Source: an uncultured Propionivibrio sp.
GTDB lineage: Bacteria > Pseudomonadota > Gammaproteobacteria > Burkholderiales > Rhodocyclaceae
Reading direction: 5' to 3'
NCBI GenBank assembly: GCA_937923255.1
Contig: CALAIL010000027.1
Span: 62,001-126,000, forward strand
Length of the DNA: 64,000 nucleotides
Of the stretch, positions 1 through 12,091 are shown piece after piece. How positions within the stretch are numbered: position 1 is the first letter of the stretch; each line of letters starts with the position of its first letter. The position numbers and the translations under genes are program-made. A model generated the notes under the pieces. The model was not told the DNA's origin. It ran no database searches and saw only the letters and a list, made by a program, of their open reading frames with translations.

Positions 1-115
1 GGCTACATTGTGATCAGCGTATAAATACAAGCATGGGATATTGTTTTGATGGATGCCGTCTAGGTTGCTGATAATCTGGTCGATCGTGCGTCTGCTTATA
101 TTTATTTGTTGCCAA

Positions 116-144
116 ACGTTCCGGATTACCTCGCTCCGGAATGT
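116..144 (+). promoter_or_regulatory. Stem-loop in the rpoB 5' leader
   Basis: Positions 116-125 and 135-144 form a 10-bp stem with one G-U pair around a 9-nt loop; the central arms TTCCGGA/TCCGGAA are perfect. No T-run follows, so it is not a simple terminator. It lies about 40 nt before the rpoB start, in the stretch that in E. coli (rplL-rpoB) carries an attenuator and an RNase III site. The end of rplL is not visible in positions 1-115, and I see nothing else convincing there. Confidence 0.5.
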
Positions 145-184
145 CGATTGCTAGAGGAATTTGTTCTTGAAGCTCGGAGCTACC

Positions 185-3100
185 ATGACCTACTCCTATA
201 CCGAGAAAAAACGTATTCGCAAGAGTTTTGCCAAGCGCGCCAACGTGCTGGATGTTCCTTTCTTATTAGCGACACAGCTGGAGTCTTTTACGGACTTCCT
301 GCAAGCCGCTGTGCCTTCGGAGCAACGCAAAAATCAGGGCTTACAGGCAGCATTCACTTCGATTTTTCCTATCGTCAGTCACAGCGGAAATGCGCGGCTT
401 GAGTTTGTCAGTTATACACTGGCCGAGCCGGCCTTTGATGTTAAAGAATGTCAGCAGCGCGGCCTGACTTTTGCCTCGGCGCTGCGTGCCCGGGTGCGTC
501 TGGTCATCATGGATCGCGAAGCGCTTGATACGATTAAAGAAGTCAAAGAGCAGGAAGTGTACATGGGTGAAATTCCGCTCATGACGACGACGGGCTCTTT
601 CGTTATCAATGGTACGGAGCGCGTGATCGTTTCGCAATTGCACCGTTCGCCAGGGGCCTTTTTTGAACATGATCGCGGCAAAACGCATAGTTCGGGCAAG
701 TTGCTCTTTTCGGCGCGCGTCATTCCTTATCGCGGTTCCTGGCTGGATTTTGAGTTCGATCCGAAAGATATCCTGTTTTTCCGTGTTGACCGCCGTCGCA
801 AAATGCCCGTCACCGTGCTGCTCAAAGCAATTGGGCTGACGCCGGAGCAAATTTTGCGCGAGTTTTTTGAATTCGATACTTTCTATCTGAGCCAGAAAGG
901 TATCGAGTTTTCTTTGGTGCCTGAGCGGTTGCGTGGTGAAGTGGCGCGTTTCGATTTCAACGACAAATCGGGTAAAACTATTGTCGCCAAGGATAAGCGT
1001 ATTACCGCCAAACATATTCGCGAGCTTGATGCCGCCAATATTCACCAGATTGCCGTGCCGGAAGATTTCATTATCGGCCGTGTCGTTGCGCAGAATGTCA
1101 TCGACCGAGAAACCGGCGAAATTCTTGCCAATGCAAACGATGAGATTACGGAGACACTGCTTGCTACGCTGATCGATGCGGGTGTCGACCAGTTGCAGAC
1201 CCTGTACATCAATGATCTCGACCGCGGCGCCTTTATCTCGCAGACACTGCGTTCAGACGAGATTTCATCGAAACAGGCGGCGCGTGTTGCTATCTATCGC
1301 ATGATGCGTCCGGGTGAGCCGCCCACTGAGGATGCTGTTGAAAATCTGTTCAATGGCTTGTTCTATTCCGACGAGCGCTATGACTTGTCTAGTGTAGGGC
1401 GCATGAAATTCAACCGCCGCGTTGGGCGCCAGGATGTCATTGAATACAAAGTGATGGTCAAGAGTGTCCCGGCTAAACACGATGCCGTGGTGCAGGCGAT
1501 TGTCGATGTGGCAGGCGGATCAACAGAGGCCGTCGAACAGTGGCTGGGTGAGCTGGTTTATGGCATGCGCGCCGTTGCCGAAAACCTGACGTTGGAAGAA
1601 GCGACCTCATTGCTGACGCAGCTCAAATCACTGGGCGTGGTTGGGGGGGTGAGCGAACAGCTGACGTTGTCGCCGCGCGATATTGTCGAAGTCATCAAGA
1701 TCCTGGTCGAACTGCGTAATGGTCGCGGCGAGATCGACGATATCGATCACTTAGGCAATCGCCGCGTGCGTTCGGTTGGCGAACTGGCCGAGAACCAGTT
1801 CCGCGCTGGCTTGGTTCGCGTGGAGCGCGCGGTGAAAGAACGTTTATCGCAGGCCGAGTCGGATAACCTGATGCCACATGATCTGATCAATGCCAAGCCG
1901 ATCAGCGCAGCCGTGCGCGAGTTTTTTGGGTCGAGCCAGCTTTCGCAGTTTATGGATCAGACCAATCCGCTGTCCGAGATTACGCACAAACGCCGGATTT
2001 CAGCGCTGGGCCCAGGCGGCCTGACCCGGGAGCGGGCAGGTTTCGAGGTGCGTGACGTACACCCGACACATTATGGCCGCGTTTGCCCGATCGAGACACC
2101 GGAAGGGCCGAACATTGGCCTCATCAACTCCCTGGCACTCTATGCGCGCACCAATGCCTACGGTTTTCTGGAAACAGCCTATCGTAAGGTGATTGATGGC
2201 AAGGTGACTGACCAGATCGAGTACCTGTCGGCGATCGAGGAGGGTAATTTTATCGTTGCACAGGCCAACGCTGCGCTGGATGCGGAAGGCTGTCTGGTGG
2301 ATGAACTCGTCACCTGTCGTGAGAAGGACGAAACCATCCTGGCCGAACCTTCGCGCGTAGACTATATGGACGTTGCGCCGGAACAAATCGTTTCTGTGGC
2401 GGCGTCGTTGATTCCTTTTCTTGAACATGACGATGCGAACCGCGCCTTGATGGGCGCCAACATGCAGCGTCAGGCGGTGCCATGCCTGCGCCCGGAAAAG
2501 CCGGTGGTCGGTACGGGTATTGAACGTACTGTCGCCGTTGACTCTGGCACGGCCGTGCAAGCTTTGCGCGGCGGCCAGGTCGATTATGTCGATGCCTCAC
2601 GGATCGTTGTGCGTGTTAATGATGAGGAAACGGTGCCGGGCGAAGTCGGCGTCGATATTTATAACCTCGTCAAATACACACGTTCAAACCAGAATACCAA
2701 CATCAACCAACGACCGCTGGTGCGCGTGGGCGATGTAATTACGCAGGGCGACGTCGTGGCCGACGGCGCGTCGACCGACAAAGGCGAACTGGCGCTTGGC
2801 CAGAACATGCTGATTGCCTTTATGCCCTGGAATGGCTACAACTTTGAGGATTCGATCCTGATTTCCGAGCGCGTCGTGGCGGAAGATCGCTTTACGTCGA
2901 TTCATATCGAAGAGCTGACCGTCGTTTCCCGCGATACCAAGCTCGGACCTGAAGAAATTACCCGCGATATCGCCTCTCTGGGCGAGGCGCAGCTGTCCCG
3001 CCTGGACGATTCCGGCATTGTCTATATCGGCGCCGAGGTTAACGCGGGCGATGTTCTGGTTGGCAAGGTGACGCCCAAGGGCGAAACGCAGTTGACGCCG

Positions 3101-4468
3101 GAAGAAAAACTACTGCGCGCCATTTTCGGCGAAAAGGCTTCGGATGTAAAAGATACCTCACTGCGAGTACCGTCCGGCATTTCCGGCACAGTCATCGACG
3201 TACAAGTTTTCACTCGAGAAGGCATCGAGCGCGACAAGCGTGCGCAATCGATCATCGATGATCATCTGCGCGGCTACAAGCTTGATCTGGCCGACCAGTT
3301 GCGTATCGTCGAACGCGATGCCTTTGCGCGTGTCGAGCGCTTGCTCATCGGCAAGGCAGCCAATGGCGGCCCGAAGCGTTTGGCTAAAGGAACGCTCATT
3401 ACCAAAGAGTATCTTGATGGCATCGAGATGCATCATTGGTTTGATATCCGCATGGTGGATGAAGAGGTCGCGCAGCAGCTTGAGTCTTTGCGCGATGGCC
3501 TGGAGCAGACACGCAAGGACTTCGATATCGCTTTTGAGGAAAAACGCAAGAAGCTGACGCAGGGTGACGAACTGCCGCCGGGCGTGCAGAAAATGGTCAA
3601 AGTGTATGTGGCCGTTAAACGCCGTTTGCAGGCCGGCGACAAGATGGCTGGGCGCCATGGTAATAAAGGCGTCGTTTCTCATATCGTGCCAGTCGAGGAT
3701 ATGCCCTATATGGCCGATGGCCGTCCGGTTGATGTGGTGCTCAATCCGCTGGGGGTTCCTTCGCGGATGAATATCGGTCAGGTTCTGGAAGTACATTTAG
3801 GGCTGGCCGCCAAAGGCTTGGGGTTCCGGATTGGCGAAATGCTGCGCCGTCAGGCGAGCGCCAAAGAACTCCGTGAATTCCTCGATAAGGTGTATAACAC
3901 CAACGGCAAACCAGAAGATCTGACGCAGTTGAGTGATGACGAGATTGTCGAAATGGCCGGCAACCTGGAAGCGGGGGTGCCGTTCGCAACCCCGGTGTTT
4001 GACGGCGCTCACGAGAAAGAGATCAAGGAAATGCTGCGTCTCGCCGGTATGCCGGAATCTGGTCAAATGACGTTGTTCGACGGGCGTACGGGCGAGCAGT
4101 TCGATCGTCCGGTGACTGTAGGCTATATGCACGTTCTCAAGCTTCACCACCTTGTCGATGACAAGATGCATGCGCGCTCGACCGGGCCATATTCCTTGGT
4201 GACGCAGCAGCCGTTGGGCGGCAAAGCCCAATTCGGCGGTCAACGTTTCGGCGAAATGGAAGTTTGGGCGCTCGAAGCTTATGGCGCTTCGTATGTCCTG
4301 CAAGAAATGCTGACTGTCAAGTCGGACGATGTTAACGGGCGCACCAAAGTCTACGAAAACATTGTCAAAGGCGACCACAAGATCGATGCCGGCATGCCGG
4401 AATCGTTCAATGTGCTGGTCAAGGAAATCCGTTCGCTGGCAATCGACATTGATCTGGATCGCTATTGA
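185..4468 (+). CDS. rpoB: DNA-directed RNA polymerase subunit beta
   Basis: Forms the catalytic core of RNA polymerase together with beta-prime. The ATG at 185 gives the family N-terminus [15 protein letters not shown]; an upstream in-frame TTG at 161 would add eight atypical residues. The product is 1427 aa, longer than E. coli RpoB (1342) as in many betaproteobacteria. The rifampicin-pocket region near residues 580-612 reads [14 protein letters not shown], then THKRR and SALGPGG, which is the drug-sensitive wild-type pattern. [10 protein letters not shown] near residue 1155 is the conserved active-centre segment. rpoC follows after 89 bp. Confidence 0.98.
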   Translation: MTYSYTEKKRIRKSFAKRANVLDVPFLLATQLESFTDFLQAAVPSEQRKNQGLQAAFTSIFPIVSHSGNARLEFVSYTLAEPAFDVKECQQRGLTFASALRARVRLVIMDREALDTIKEVKEQEVYMGEIPLMTTTGSFVINGTERVIVSQLHRSPGAFFEHDRGKTHSSGKLLFSARVIPYRGSWLDFEFDPKDILFFRVDRRRKMPVTVLLKAIGLTPEQILREFFEFDTFYLSQKGIEFSLVPERLRGEVARFDFNDKSGKTIVAKDKRITAKHIRELDAANIHQIAVPEDFIIGRVVAQNVIDRETGEILANANDEITETLLATLIDAGVDQLQTLYINDLDRGAFISQTLRSDEISSKQAARVAIYRMMRPGEPPTEDAVENLFNGLFYSDERYDLSSVGRMKFNRRVGRQDVIEYKVMVKSVPAKHDAVVQAIVDVAGGSTEAVEQWLGELVYGMRAVAENLTLEEATSLLTQLKSLGVVGGVSEQLTLSPRDIVEVIKILVELRNGRGEIDDIDHLGNRRVRSVGELAENQFRAGLVRVERAVKERLSQAESDNLMPHDLINAKPISAAVREFFGSSQLSQFMDQTNPLSEITHKRRISALGPGGLTRERAGFEVRDVHPTHYGRVCPIETPEGPNIGLINSLALYARTNAYGFLETAYRKVIDGKVTDQIEYLSAIEEGNFIVAQANAALDAEGCLVDELVTCREKDETILAEPSRVDYMDVAPEQIVSVAASLIPFLEHDDANRALMGANMQRQAVPCLRPEKPVVGTGIERTVAVDSGTAVQALRGGQVDYVDASRIVVRVNDEETVPGEVGVDIYNLVKYTRSNQNTNINQRPLVRVGDVITQGDVVADGASTDKGELALGQNMLIAFMPWNGYNFEDSILISERVVAEDRFTSIHIEELTVVSRDTKLGPEEITRDIASLGEAQLSRLDDSGIVYIGAEVNAGDVLVGKVTPKGETQLTPEEKLLRAIFGEKASDVKDTSLRVPSGISGTVIDVQVFTREGIERDKRAQSIIDDHLRGYKLDLADQLRIVERDAFARVERLLIGKAANGGPKRLAKGTLITKEYLDGIEMHHWFDIRMVDEEVAQQLESLRDGLEQTRKDFDIAFEEKRKKLTQGDELPPGVQKMVKVYVAVKRRLQAGDKMAGRHGNKGVVSHIVPVEDMPYMADGRPVDVVLNPLGVPSRMNIGQVLEVHLGLAAKGLGFRIGEMLRRQASAKELREFLDKVYNTNGKPEDLTQLSDDEIVEMAGNLEAGVPFATPVFDGAHEKEIKEMLRLAGMPESGQMTLFDGRTGEQFDRPVTVGYMHVLKLHHLVDDKMHARSTGPYSLVTQQPLGGKAQFGGQRFGEMEVWALEAYGASYVLQEMLTVKSDDVNGRTKVYENIVKGDHKIDAGMPESFNVLVKEIRSLAIDIDLDRY

Positions 4469-4486
4469 TTGAGTGAATCGTAAATT

Positions 4487-4518
4487 GTGGGAACCAACCG
4501 ACCACGTTCCCTTTTTCA
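4487..4518 (+). terminator. Terminator-like hairpin between rpoB and rpoC
   Basis: GGGAAC pairs with GTTCCC over an 11-nt loop and is followed directly by five T residues. The stem is only 6 bp, so complete termination is unlikely. It may act as a partial attenuator or a pause/processing site that sets the beta to beta-prime ratio (inference). Confidence 0.45.
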
Positions 4519-4557
4519 GATTTCGTATTTCACTCAAAACCGGAGGTTTGGGAAAAA

Positions 4558-7500
4558 ATGAAAGCACTGCTTGATTTATTCAAACAGGTTCCACAGGAAG
4601 AACAGTTCGACGCAATTACCATTGGCCTGGCTTCGCCAGAAAAGATTCGTTCCTGGTCTTACGGCGAAGTCAAGAAGCCGGAAACCATCAATTACCGGAC
4701 GTTCAAGCCGGAGCGCGATGGCCTGTTCTGTTCCAAGATTTTTGGTCCAACCAAGGATTACGAATGTTTGTGCGGTAAGTACAAGCGTTTAAAACATCGC
4801 GGCGTCATTTGTGAGAAATGTGGCGTCGAGGTGACGCTGTCCAAAGTGCGCCGGGAGCGTATGGCGCATATCGAGCTGGCATCGCCCGTTGCGCATATCT
4901 GGTTCCTCAAGAGCCTGCCTTCACGGCTTGGCATGGTGCTGGATATGACCCTGCGCGATATCGAGCGCGTACTGTATTTCGAGGCCTTTGTCGTTTGTGA
5001 CCCTGGGCTAGTGCCCAATTTGCAGCGTGGGCAACTGCTGACTGAGGAGCAGTACCTCGAAATGATGGAAGAATATGGCGATGAGTTTCAAGCCATGATG
5101 GGCGCCGAAGGTATCCGTGAGTTGTTGTGCTCGATCGATCTTGCCGGTGAAATCGAACGCTTGCGCGCCGAACTGGAAACAACATCGTCGGAAACCAAGA
5201 GCAAGAAATTTTCCAAGCGCCTGAAAGTTCTTGAAGGATTCAAGAAATCCGGGATCAAGCCCGAATGGATGATTCTTGAAGTGTTGCCGGTGCTGCCGCC
5301 GGATCTGCGTCCGCTCGTGCCGCTTGATGGCGGCCGCTTCGCAACCTCAGATCTCAACGATCTCTACCGTCGTGTCATCAACCGTAATAATCGCCTGAAG
5401 CGGTTGCTTGAACTGAAAGCGCCGGAGATTATCGTGCGCAACGAAAAGCGCATGCTGCAAGAGGCCGTCGATTCGCTGCTTGATAACGGGCGGCGCGGTA
5501 AAGCCATGACGGGCGCCAACAAACGGCCGCTAAAATCGCTGGCGGATATGATCAAGGGTAAAGGCGGGCGTTTCCGCCAGAATCTGCTTGGTAAGCGCGT
5601 TGATTATTCTGGCCGTTCGGTGATCGTCGTCGGCCCGCAGCTCAAACTGCACCAGTGTGGTCTGCCCAAATTGATGGCACTCGAGCTGTTCAAACCATTT
5701 ATCTTCAACAAGCTTGAATTGATGGGGCTGGCGACGACGATCAAACAGGCGAGAAAAATGGTTGACATGCAGGAGCCAATCGTTTGGGACATTCTTGAAG
5801 AAGTGATCCGCGAGCATCCGATTCTGCTCAACCGTGCGCCGACGCTGCACCGCTTGGGGATTCAGGCGTTTGAGCCTACCTTGATCGAAGGCAAGGCCAT
5901 TCAGTTGCATCCATTAGTTTGCGCGGCGTTTAACGCTGACTTCGATGGCGACCAAATGGCTGTACACGTGCCGCTTTCCCTTGAGGCGCAGATGGAAGCC
6001 CGGACGCTAATGCTGGCTTCAAACAACGTGTTGTCGCCCGCGAACGGCGACCCAATCATCGTGCCTTCGCAGGATATCGTGTTGGGCTTGTACTACGCTA
6101 CGCGCGAACGTATCAACGCCAAAGGCGAAGGAATGGCTTTTGTCGACCTTGCCGAGGTGTCGCGTGCGCTTCAAACGGGTGTACTGGATTTGCATGCAAG
6201 GATTTCGGTACGCATCAAAGAGTATGAGAAAGATGCCGATGGTAATTGGCAGGAGAAGCTGACCCGTTACCAGACGACGGCTGGGCGTGCCTTGCTCTCG
6301 GAGATTCTACCCAAAGGCTTGCCATTCAGTGTGCTCGATAAACCGCTTAAAAAGAAGGAAATTTCGAAGCTGATCAATGCTGCTTTTCGGCGCTGCGGCC
6401 TCAAAGAGACGGTAGTTTTTGCCGATAAGCTGATGCAAAACGGATATCGTCTGGCGACCCGTGCTGGAATTTCGATCTGCTCGGACGACATGCTCGTACC
6501 GCCCCAAAAATACGAAATCATTGCAGCGGCCGAGAAGGAGGTGAAGGAGATCGAAGGGCAGTATACCAACGGCTTGGTCACTGATGGAGAGCGCTACAAC
6601 AAGGTGGTCGATATCTGGGGGCAAACCGGGGATCGTGTTGCCAAGGTGATGATGGAGCAGCTGGGTAGTGAAGAGGTCATCGATTATCAGGGCAAAAAGG
6701 TCAAGCAAGAATCCTTCAACTCAATTTACATGATGGCGGATTCGGGCGCGCGCGGCTCGGCGGCACAAATCCGCCAGTTGGCAGGGATGCGCGGTCTGAT
6801 GGCCAAACCAGACGGCTCCATCATCGAAACGCCGATTACGACCAACTTCCGTGAAGGGCTGAACGTACTTCAATACTTCATTTCGACGCACGGCGCCCGT
6901 AAAGGGCTGGCCGATACGGCGCTAAAGACGGCGAATTCGGGTTATTTGACCCGCCGTCTGGTGGATGTCACCCAGGATCTGGTGGTGACGGAAGAAGATT
7001 GTGGTACCGAAAGGGGCGTGACCATGCGTGCCTTGCTCGAAGGCGGAGAGGTGGTCGAGTCACTGGGTGACCGGGTCCTTGGCCGTGTGACCTTGCATGA
7101 TATTGCCCATCCGGAAACCGGCGAAACCGTGATCGAGGCGGGCACGCTGATTACTGAGGACTTATGCGAACTGATTGGTAAGTTAGGGATTGATGAAATC
7201 AAGGTGCGGACACCGCTGACCTGTGATACGCGCTATGGCTTATGTGCCAAGTGTTATGGTCGCGATCTTGGCCGTGGTACGTTGGTCAATGTTGGTGAAT
7301 CAGTGGGCGTAATTGCTGCGCAGTCGATTGGCGAACCGGGAACACAGTTGACCATGCGGACGTTCCATGTGGGCGGTGCAGCATCGCGTGCGGCCGCAGC
7401 TAGTCAGGTCGAATCCAAAAGTGCTGGTATCGTGCGTTTCATGGCCTCAATGCGCTATGTGACCAGTGATAAGAACGAAAAAATCGTCATTACCCGTTCC

Positions 7501-8781
7501 GGTGAAATTGCGATTACTGATGACAGTGGGCGCGAGCGCGAACGACATAAAGTGCCCTATGGTTCCACCTTGCAGGTAACCGATGGTCAGCAGATCAAAG
7601 CAGGTACTAAGCTGGCGGCCTGGGATCCGCATACGCGCCCAATTATTGCCGAATACGCCGGACAGGTTCGCTTTGAGAATGTCGAGGAAGGTGTGACGGT
7701 TGCTAAGCAGATTGATGAGGTCACAGGACTTTCGACGCTTGTAGTCATTGATTCTAAGAGTGGGGGTAAAGGCCAAAGTAAAGGGCTGCGGCCACAGGTC
7801 AAGCTGTTTGATGCCCAGGGTGAAGAAGTCCGTATGCATGGCAGCGAGCAGCCGGTCACAATCACATTCCAAGTTGGTGCAATCATTACGGTGGCCGACG
7901 GGCAACAGATTTCAGTGGGTGACGTGATGGCGCGTCTGCCACAGGAATCGGCCAAAACCCGTGATATTACGGGCGGTTTGCCACGTGTTGCTGAGCTGTT
8001 CGAAGCGCGTACCCCCAAGGATGCCGGCATTCTGGCGGAGAATACCGGGACAGTTTCTTTCGGTAAGGATACGAAAGGTAAGCAGCGTCTGATCATCACT
8101 GATTTTGAGGGTGTACCGCACGAGTACCTGATTCCGAAGGACAAGAACGTCATGGTGCACGACGGTCAAATCGTCAACAAGGGTGAAATGATTGTCGATG
8201 GTGCGCCTGATCCGCATGACATCCTTCGTTTGCAAGGGCCGGAGGCGCTTGCTGTCTACATTACCGATGAGGTGCAGGACGTTTATCGTTTGCAGGGCGT
8301 CAAGATCAATGACAAACATATCGAGGTCATCGTGCGGCAAATGTTGCGCCGTGCGCTGGTTGTCGATCCGGGTGATACTAAGTTTATCCGTGGTGAACAA
8401 GTCGAGAAGGCGCATCTGTTTGACGAGAATGACGCGCTGCCGCCAGGTAAGCTGCCTGCAACCTATGAACCCGTATTGCTGGGGATTACTAAAGCTTCGC
8501 TATCGACCGATTCGTTTATTTCCGCAGCCTCATTCCAGGAGACGACACGCGTACTGACCGAAGCGGCAATCATGGGTAAACGTGATGAATTACGCGGTCT
8601 CAAGGAGAACGTGATTGTTGGCCGTCTGATTCCTGCGGGTACTGGGCTTGCCTACCATCGGATGCGCAAGAATCAGGCTTTAGCAGAGTCGTCATTGAGT
8701 GATATCGTCGAAAGTCATGTTGCTTCCGAATCTTCTGAAAAAGAGGCGCCACTGGATGTCGCAGATGCTTCCGTTGGTTGA
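4558..8781 (+). CDS. rpoC: DNA-directed RNA polymerase subunit beta-prime
   Basis: Carries the RNA polymerase active-site metal. A GGAGG ribosome site precedes ATG 4558. The product is 1407 aa, the same length as in E. coli. The N-terminal zinc site is visible as CLCGKYK...CEKC (residues about 70-88). The catalytic loop [12 protein letters not shown] sits near residue 458. The second zinc cluster has DCGTERG near residue 814 and [11 protein letters not shown] near 888-898. The gene ends 167 bp before rpsL, and a weak terminator lies in that gap. Confidence 0.98.
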   Translation: MKALLDLFKQVPQEEQFDAITIGLASPEKIRSWSYGEVKKPETINYRTFKPERDGLFCSKIFGPTKDYECLCGKYKRLKHRGVICEKCGVEVTLSKVRRERMAHIELASPVAHIWFLKSLPSRLGMVLDMTLRDIERVLYFEAFVVCDPGLVPNLQRGQLLTEEQYLEMMEEYGDEFQAMMGAEGIRELLCSIDLAGEIERLRAELETTSSETKSKKFSKRLKVLEGFKKSGIKPEWMILEVLPVLPPDLRPLVPLDGGRFATSDLNDLYRRVINRNNRLKRLLELKAPEIIVRNEKRMLQEAVDSLLDNGRRGKAMTGANKRPLKSLADMIKGKGGRFRQNLLGKRVDYSGRSVIVVGPQLKLHQCGLPKLMALELFKPFIFNKLELMGLATTIKQARKMVDMQEPIVWDILEEVIREHPILLNRAPTLHRLGIQAFEPTLIEGKAIQLHPLVCAAFNADFDGDQMAVHVPLSLEAQMEARTLMLASNNVLSPANGDPIIVPSQDIVLGLYYATRERINAKGEGMAFVDLAEVSRALQTGVLDLHARISVRIKEYEKDADGNWQEKLTRYQTTAGRALLSEILPKGLPFSVLDKPLKKKEISKLINAAFRRCGLKETVVFADKLMQNGYRLATRAGISICSDDMLVPPQKYEIIAAAEKEVKEIEGQYTNGLVTDGERYNKVVDIWGQTGDRVAKVMMEQLGSEEVIDYQGKKVKQESFNSIYMMADSGARGSAAQIRQLAGMRGLMAKPDGSIIETPITTNFREGLNVLQYFISTHGARKGLADTALKTANSGYLTRRLVDVTQDLVVTEEDCGTERGVTMRALLEGGEVVESLGDRVLGRVTLHDIAHPETGETVIEAGTLITEDLCELIGKLGIDEIKVRTPLTCDTRYGLCAKCYGRDLGRGTLVNVGESVGVIAAQSIGEPGTQLTMRTFHVGGAASRAAAASQVESKSAGIVRFMASMRYVTSDKNEKIVITRSGEIAITDDSGRERERHKVPYGSTLQVTDGQQIKAGTKLAAWDPHTRPIIAEYAGQVRFENVEEGVTVAKQIDEVTGLSTLVVIDSKSGGKGQSKGLRPQVKLFDAQGEEVRMHGSEQPVTITFQVGAIITVADGQQISVGDVMARLPQESAKTRDITGGLPRVAELFEARTPKDAGILAENTGTVSFGKDTKGKQRLIITDFEGVPHEYLIPKDKNVMVHDGQIVNKGEMIVDGAPDPHDILRLQGPEALAVYITDEVQDVYRLQGVKINDKHIEVIVRQMLRRALVVDPGDTKFIRGEQVEKAHLFDENDALPPGKLPATYEPVLLGITKASLSTDSFISAASFQETTRVLTEAAIMGKRDELRGLKENVIVGRLIPAGTGLAYHRMRKNQALAESSLSDIVESHVASESSEKEAPLDVADASVG

Positions 8782-8822
8782 CTTGGTAAGGCTTAGCTCA
8801 TAGAATGCGCTTCTTTTTTCAT

Positions 8823-8858
8823 AGTGCAAACATAGCGTGTGTTGTATGCACTGTTTTT
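8823..8858 (+). terminator. Possible weak terminator downstream of rpoC
   Basis: AGTGCA (8823-8828) pairs with TGCACT (8847-8852), a short inner AACA/TGTT helix is possible, and GTTTTT follows. It could partly separate rpoBC from the str operon. The stem is AT-rich and the loop long, so this is tentative. Confidence 0.4.
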
Positions 8859-8895
8859 AGTATATCAATGCGGGTTTTACCCTGCGTTGGGCTGT

Positions 8896-8925
8896 GTAAC
8901 GCTTAGTTGTGTGTCATGGCGTTAC
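8896..8925 (+). promoter_or_regulatory. Leader hairpin upstream of rpsL
   Basis: GTAACGC (8896-8902) and GCGTTAC (8919-8925) form a perfect 7-bp stem over a 16-nt loop, ending 23 nt before the rpsL start. No T-run follows. Its place in the str-operon leader suggests an mRNA structure, for example for autoregulation or stability. No ligand can be assigned from sequence. Confidence 0.45.
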
Positions 8926-8948
8926 GGTTTGGATAGGAATCAAAAGGT

Positions 8949-9326
8949 ATGCCAACCATCAATCAACTGGTTCGTAAGCCGCGGATGGCTGTGATCAGCA
9001 AGAATAAAGTACCGGCGTTGGAATGTTGTCCACAAAAACGTGGCGTGTGTACGCGTGTTTATACAACGACGCCGAAAAAACCGAATTCAGCCTTGCGCAA
9101 GGTGTGCAAGGTGCGTCTGACCAATAGTTTTGAAGTCATTTCATATATTGGTGGCGAAGGGCACAATCTTCAGGAACACTCTGTGGTTCTGATTCGCGGT
9201 GGTCGTGTTAAAGATTTGCCGGGTGTCCGGTATCACACGGTTCGTGGCTCCCTGGATACCCAGGGTGTCAAGGATCGTAAACAGGCTCGTTCTAAGTACG
9301 GAACGAAACGTCCAAAAGCGGCGTAA
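8949..9326 (+). CDS. rpsL: 30S ribosomal protein S12
   Basis: Decoding-centre protein of the small subunit, 125 aa. It begins [12 protein letters not shown] and contains [10 protein letters not shown] and [13 protein letters not shown], the two loops in which streptomycin-resistance substitutions arise. Both read as wild type, including the lysines. First gene of the str operon; rpsG follows after 101 bp. Confidence 0.98.
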   Translation: MPTINQLVRKPRMAVISKNKVPALECCPQKRGVCTRVYTTTPKKPNSALRKVCKVRLTNSFEVISYIGGEGHNLQEHSVVLIRGGRVKDLPGVRYHTVRGSLDTQGVKDRKQARSKYGTKRPKAA

Positions 9327-9427
9327 CCGCCGTTTAGTAAGTGGCTGCTCTATTGGGTGGCTGTGAGGGCTGGCTTCAATATTAATTTTGCGTCGGTCTT
9401 CAGCTGAATTTATAGTGAAAGGTCAAT

Positions 9428-9898
9428 ATGCCTCGTCGTCGTGAAGTTCCTAAGCGCGATATTTTGCCGGATCCTAAATTCGGTAATGTCGAAGTTTCCA
9501 AGTTCATCAATACCATTATGCTAAGTGGCAAGAAGTCGGTTGCCGAGCGTATCGTTTATGGCGCATTCGATATTATTGCTTCTAAAGCCGGTAAAGATCC
9601 CATTGAAGTATTTGGTTTGGCAATGAATAACGTCAAGCCGCTGGTTGAGGTCAAGAGCCGTCGCGTTGGTGGTGCTAACTACCAGGTTCCGGTGGAGGTG
9701 CGTCCAAGTCGCCGTATGGCGCTAGCTATGCGCTGGTTGCGTGAGTTTGCCCGTAAGCGTTCCGAAAAATCCATGGATCAGCGCTTGGCGGCAGAAATGC
9801 TGGAGGCTGCAGAAAATCGCGGTGGCGCGGTGAAAAAGCGCGATGAAGTGCATCGAATGGCGGATGCTAACAAGGCGTTTGCACACTTCCGTTTTTAA
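9428..9898 (+). CDS. rpsG: 30S ribosomal protein S7
   Basis: Primary 16S rRNA binder that nucleates the head of the 30S subunit, 156 aa with the standard start [19 protein letters not shown]. In E. coli, S7 represses its own operon by binding the rpsL-rpsG intercistronic mRNA. The 101-nt gap upstream would be the matching place here, but I see no convincing homologous structure in it. AAAGG precedes the ATG. Confidence 0.97.
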   Translation: MPRRREVPKRDILPDPKFGNVEVSKFINTIMLSGKKSVAERIVYGAFDIIASKAGKDPIEVFGLAMNNVKPLVEVKSRRVGGANYQVPVEVRPSRRMALAMRWLREFARKRSEKSMDQRLAAEMLEAAENRGGAVKKRDEVHRMADANKAFAHFRF

Positions 9899-9967
9899 TA
9901 TTTTTATAGCTAATAGCTGGTGGTATATGGCTGCCAGTAAATGTTCTTTATCAATGAAGGCTTAAAC

Positions 9968-12061
9968 GTGGCACGTAAAACCCCTATTGAGCGCTATCGT
10001 AATATTGGTATCAGCGCGCATATTGACGCCGGAAAAACAACGACAACCGAGCGAATTCTTTATTACACCGGCGTAAACCATAAACTTGGCGAAGTGCATG
10101 ATGGCGCGGCAACCATGGATTGGATGGAGCAGGAACAGGAGCGAGGTATTACCATTACCTCTGCCGCGACGACCTGTTTCTGGAAGGGTATGGACATGCA
10201 ATACCCTGAACATCGGTTCAATATCATTGATACGCCGGGGCACGTTGACTTTACGATTGAGGTTGAGCGCTCGATGCGTGTGCTTGATGGCGCTTGCATG
10301 GTGTACTGTGCGGTGGGGGGTGTGCAGCCACAGTCAGAAACTGTATGGCGACAGGCTAATAAATACAAAGTGCCCCGTTTGGCCTTTGTCAATAAGATGG
10401 ATCGACAAGGGGCTGACTTTTTTAAGGTTGTCGAGCAGATGATTTCACGTCTGAAGGCAACCCCTGTGCCTATCGTTATTCCAATTGGTAAAGAAGATTC
10501 TTTTGCTGGCGTTGTCGATCTAATTAAGATGAAAGCGATCATCTGGGATGAGTCATCCCAGGGGATGAAGTTCGAACACCGTGATATTCCTGCCGATTTG
10601 CAAGGCTTGGCGGAAGAATGGCGCAGCAAGATGGTTGAGTCGGCGGCAGAGGCCTCTGAGGATTTGATGGATAAATACCTCGAGAGTGGCGACTTGACTG
10701 AAGCGGAAATCCTGCAAGGGCTTCGTGCGCGCACCATCAATTGCGAAATTCAGCCGATGCTATGTGGTACAGCATTCAAGAACAAAGGTGTGCAGCGGAT
10801 GCTTGATGCGGTTATTGAGTTGTTGCCTTCTCCGGTCGATATTCCGCCCGTGGTAGGTGAAGATGAGAATGGGCAGCTAGTATCGCGCAATGCGGATGAT
10901 AATGCGCAATTTTCTGCGCTGGCTTTCAAGTTGATGACTGACCCATATGTAGGGCAGTTGACGTTTATCCGTGTTTACTCGGGGGTGCTCAAGTCGGGAG
11001 ATACGATTCTTAATCCGGTAAAGGGGCGCAAGGAACGTATCGGGCGTTTACTTCAGATGCATGCCAATAATCGTGAAGAGGTTAAGGAAGTTTTGGCCGG
11101 TGACATTGCTGCCTGTGTTGGCTTGAAAGAAGTCACGACGGGCGACACGCTTTCTGAACCGAGTGCGCCAGTTACGCTCGAACGCATGGAATTCCCTGAG
11201 CCAGTAATTCATATTGCTGTTGAGCCAAAGACCAAAGTTGATCAAGAAAAAATGGGAGTTGCGTTAGGTCGTTTGGCGCAAGAGGACCCGTCGTTTCGTG
11301 TGCGTAGTGACGAAGAGTCGGGGCAGACTATTATTTCTGGCATGGGCGAATTGCATCTTGAGATTATCGTTGATCGCATGAAGCGTGAGTTTGGTGTAGA
11401 TGCGAACGTAGGGGCACCACAAGTCGCTTATCGTGAGTGCATCAAGAAAGCAGTTGAACAAGAGGGTAAGTTCGTCAAGCAGTCTGGTGGTCGCGGGCAG
11501 TATGGTCACGTTTGGATCAAACTGGAACCGAACGAGGCGGGTAAAGGCTACGAATTTGTCGATGCCATCAAAGGTGGTACAGTCCCGCGTGAATATATTC
11601 CTGCCGTCGATAAAGGCTTGCAGGATGCGATTAAGAGCGGTGTGCTGGCAGGTTTCCCTGTTGTTGATATTAAATTTACCTTGTTTGATGGCTCATATCA
11701 TGATGTTGACTCAAACGAAAATGCTTTCCGTATGGCGGCTTCTGCGGCCTTTAAGGAGGGGATGAAAAAGGCTCAGCCAGCTTTGCTTGAGCCAATGATG
11801 TCGGTCGAAGTGGAAACGCCTGAAGAGTATATGGGTAATATTATGGGCGACCTTTCTGGGCGGCGTGGTATCGTGCAAGGAATGGAAGACCTGCCTGGCG
11901 GTATTAAGGCAATCAAAGCGGAAGTCCCCTTGGCTGAGATGTTTGGTTATGCAACGACGGTGCGCTCGCTTTCACAAGGGCGGGCAACATACTCTATGGA
12001 ATTCAAACATTATGTTGAGGCGCCAAAAAATGTCGCCGAGGCTGTGATCAACAAGAAGTAA
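9968..12061 (+). CDS. fusA: Elongation factor G
   Basis: Translocation and ribosome-recycling GTPase, 697 aa. I chose GTG 9968 (protein start [15 protein letters not shown]) because a GAAGG site lies 7 nt upstream; the upstream in-frame ATG at 9941 would add an atypical MFFINEGLN. GTPase motifs: AHIDAGKT near residue 17, DTPGHVDF near 88 and NKMD near 141. Full-length, between rpsG and tuf in the classical str operon. Confidence 0.97.
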   Translation: MARKTPIERYRNIGISAHIDAGKTTTTERILYYTGVNHKLGEVHDGAATMDWMEQEQERGITITSAATTCFWKGMDMQYPEHRFNIIDTPGHVDFTIEVERSMRVLDGACMVYCAVGGVQPQSETVWRQANKYKVPRLAFVNKMDRQGADFFKVVEQMISRLKATPVPIVIPIGKEDSFAGVVDLIKMKAIIWDESSQGMKFEHRDIPADLQGLAEEWRSKMVESAAEASEDLMDKYLESGDLTEAEILQGLRARTINCEIQPMLCGTAFKNKGVQRMLDAVIELLPSPVDIPPVVGEDENGQLVSRNADDNAQFSALAFKLMTDPYVGQLTFIRVYSGVLKSGDTILNPVKGRKERIGRLLQMHANNREEVKEVLAGDIAACVGLKEVTTGDTLSEPSAPVTLERMEFPEPVIHIAVEPKTKVDQEKMGVALGRLAQEDPSFRVRSDEESGQTIISGMGELHLEIIVDRMKREFGVDANVGAPQVAYRECIKKAVEQEGKFVKQSGGRGQYGHVWIKLEPNEAGKGYEFVDAIKGGTVPREYIPAVDKGLQDAIKSGVLAGFPVVDIKFTLFDGSYHDVDSNENAFRMAASAAFKEGMKKAQPALLEPMMSVEVETPEEYMGNIMGDLSGRRGIVQGMEDLPGGIKAIKAEVPLAEMFGYATTVRSLSQGRATYSMEFKHYVEAPKNVAEAVINKK

Positions 12062-12091
12062 TAGTAACTTTGATTATTGAGGATATAAAAA

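Noticed and set aside
1..184. 3' end of rplL at the left edge
   Set aside because: No frame gives the conserved L7/L12 C-terminus, so the gene must end before the window.
341..1045. 234-codon - strand frame inside rpoB
   Set aside because: Fully inside rpoB with no independent evidence.
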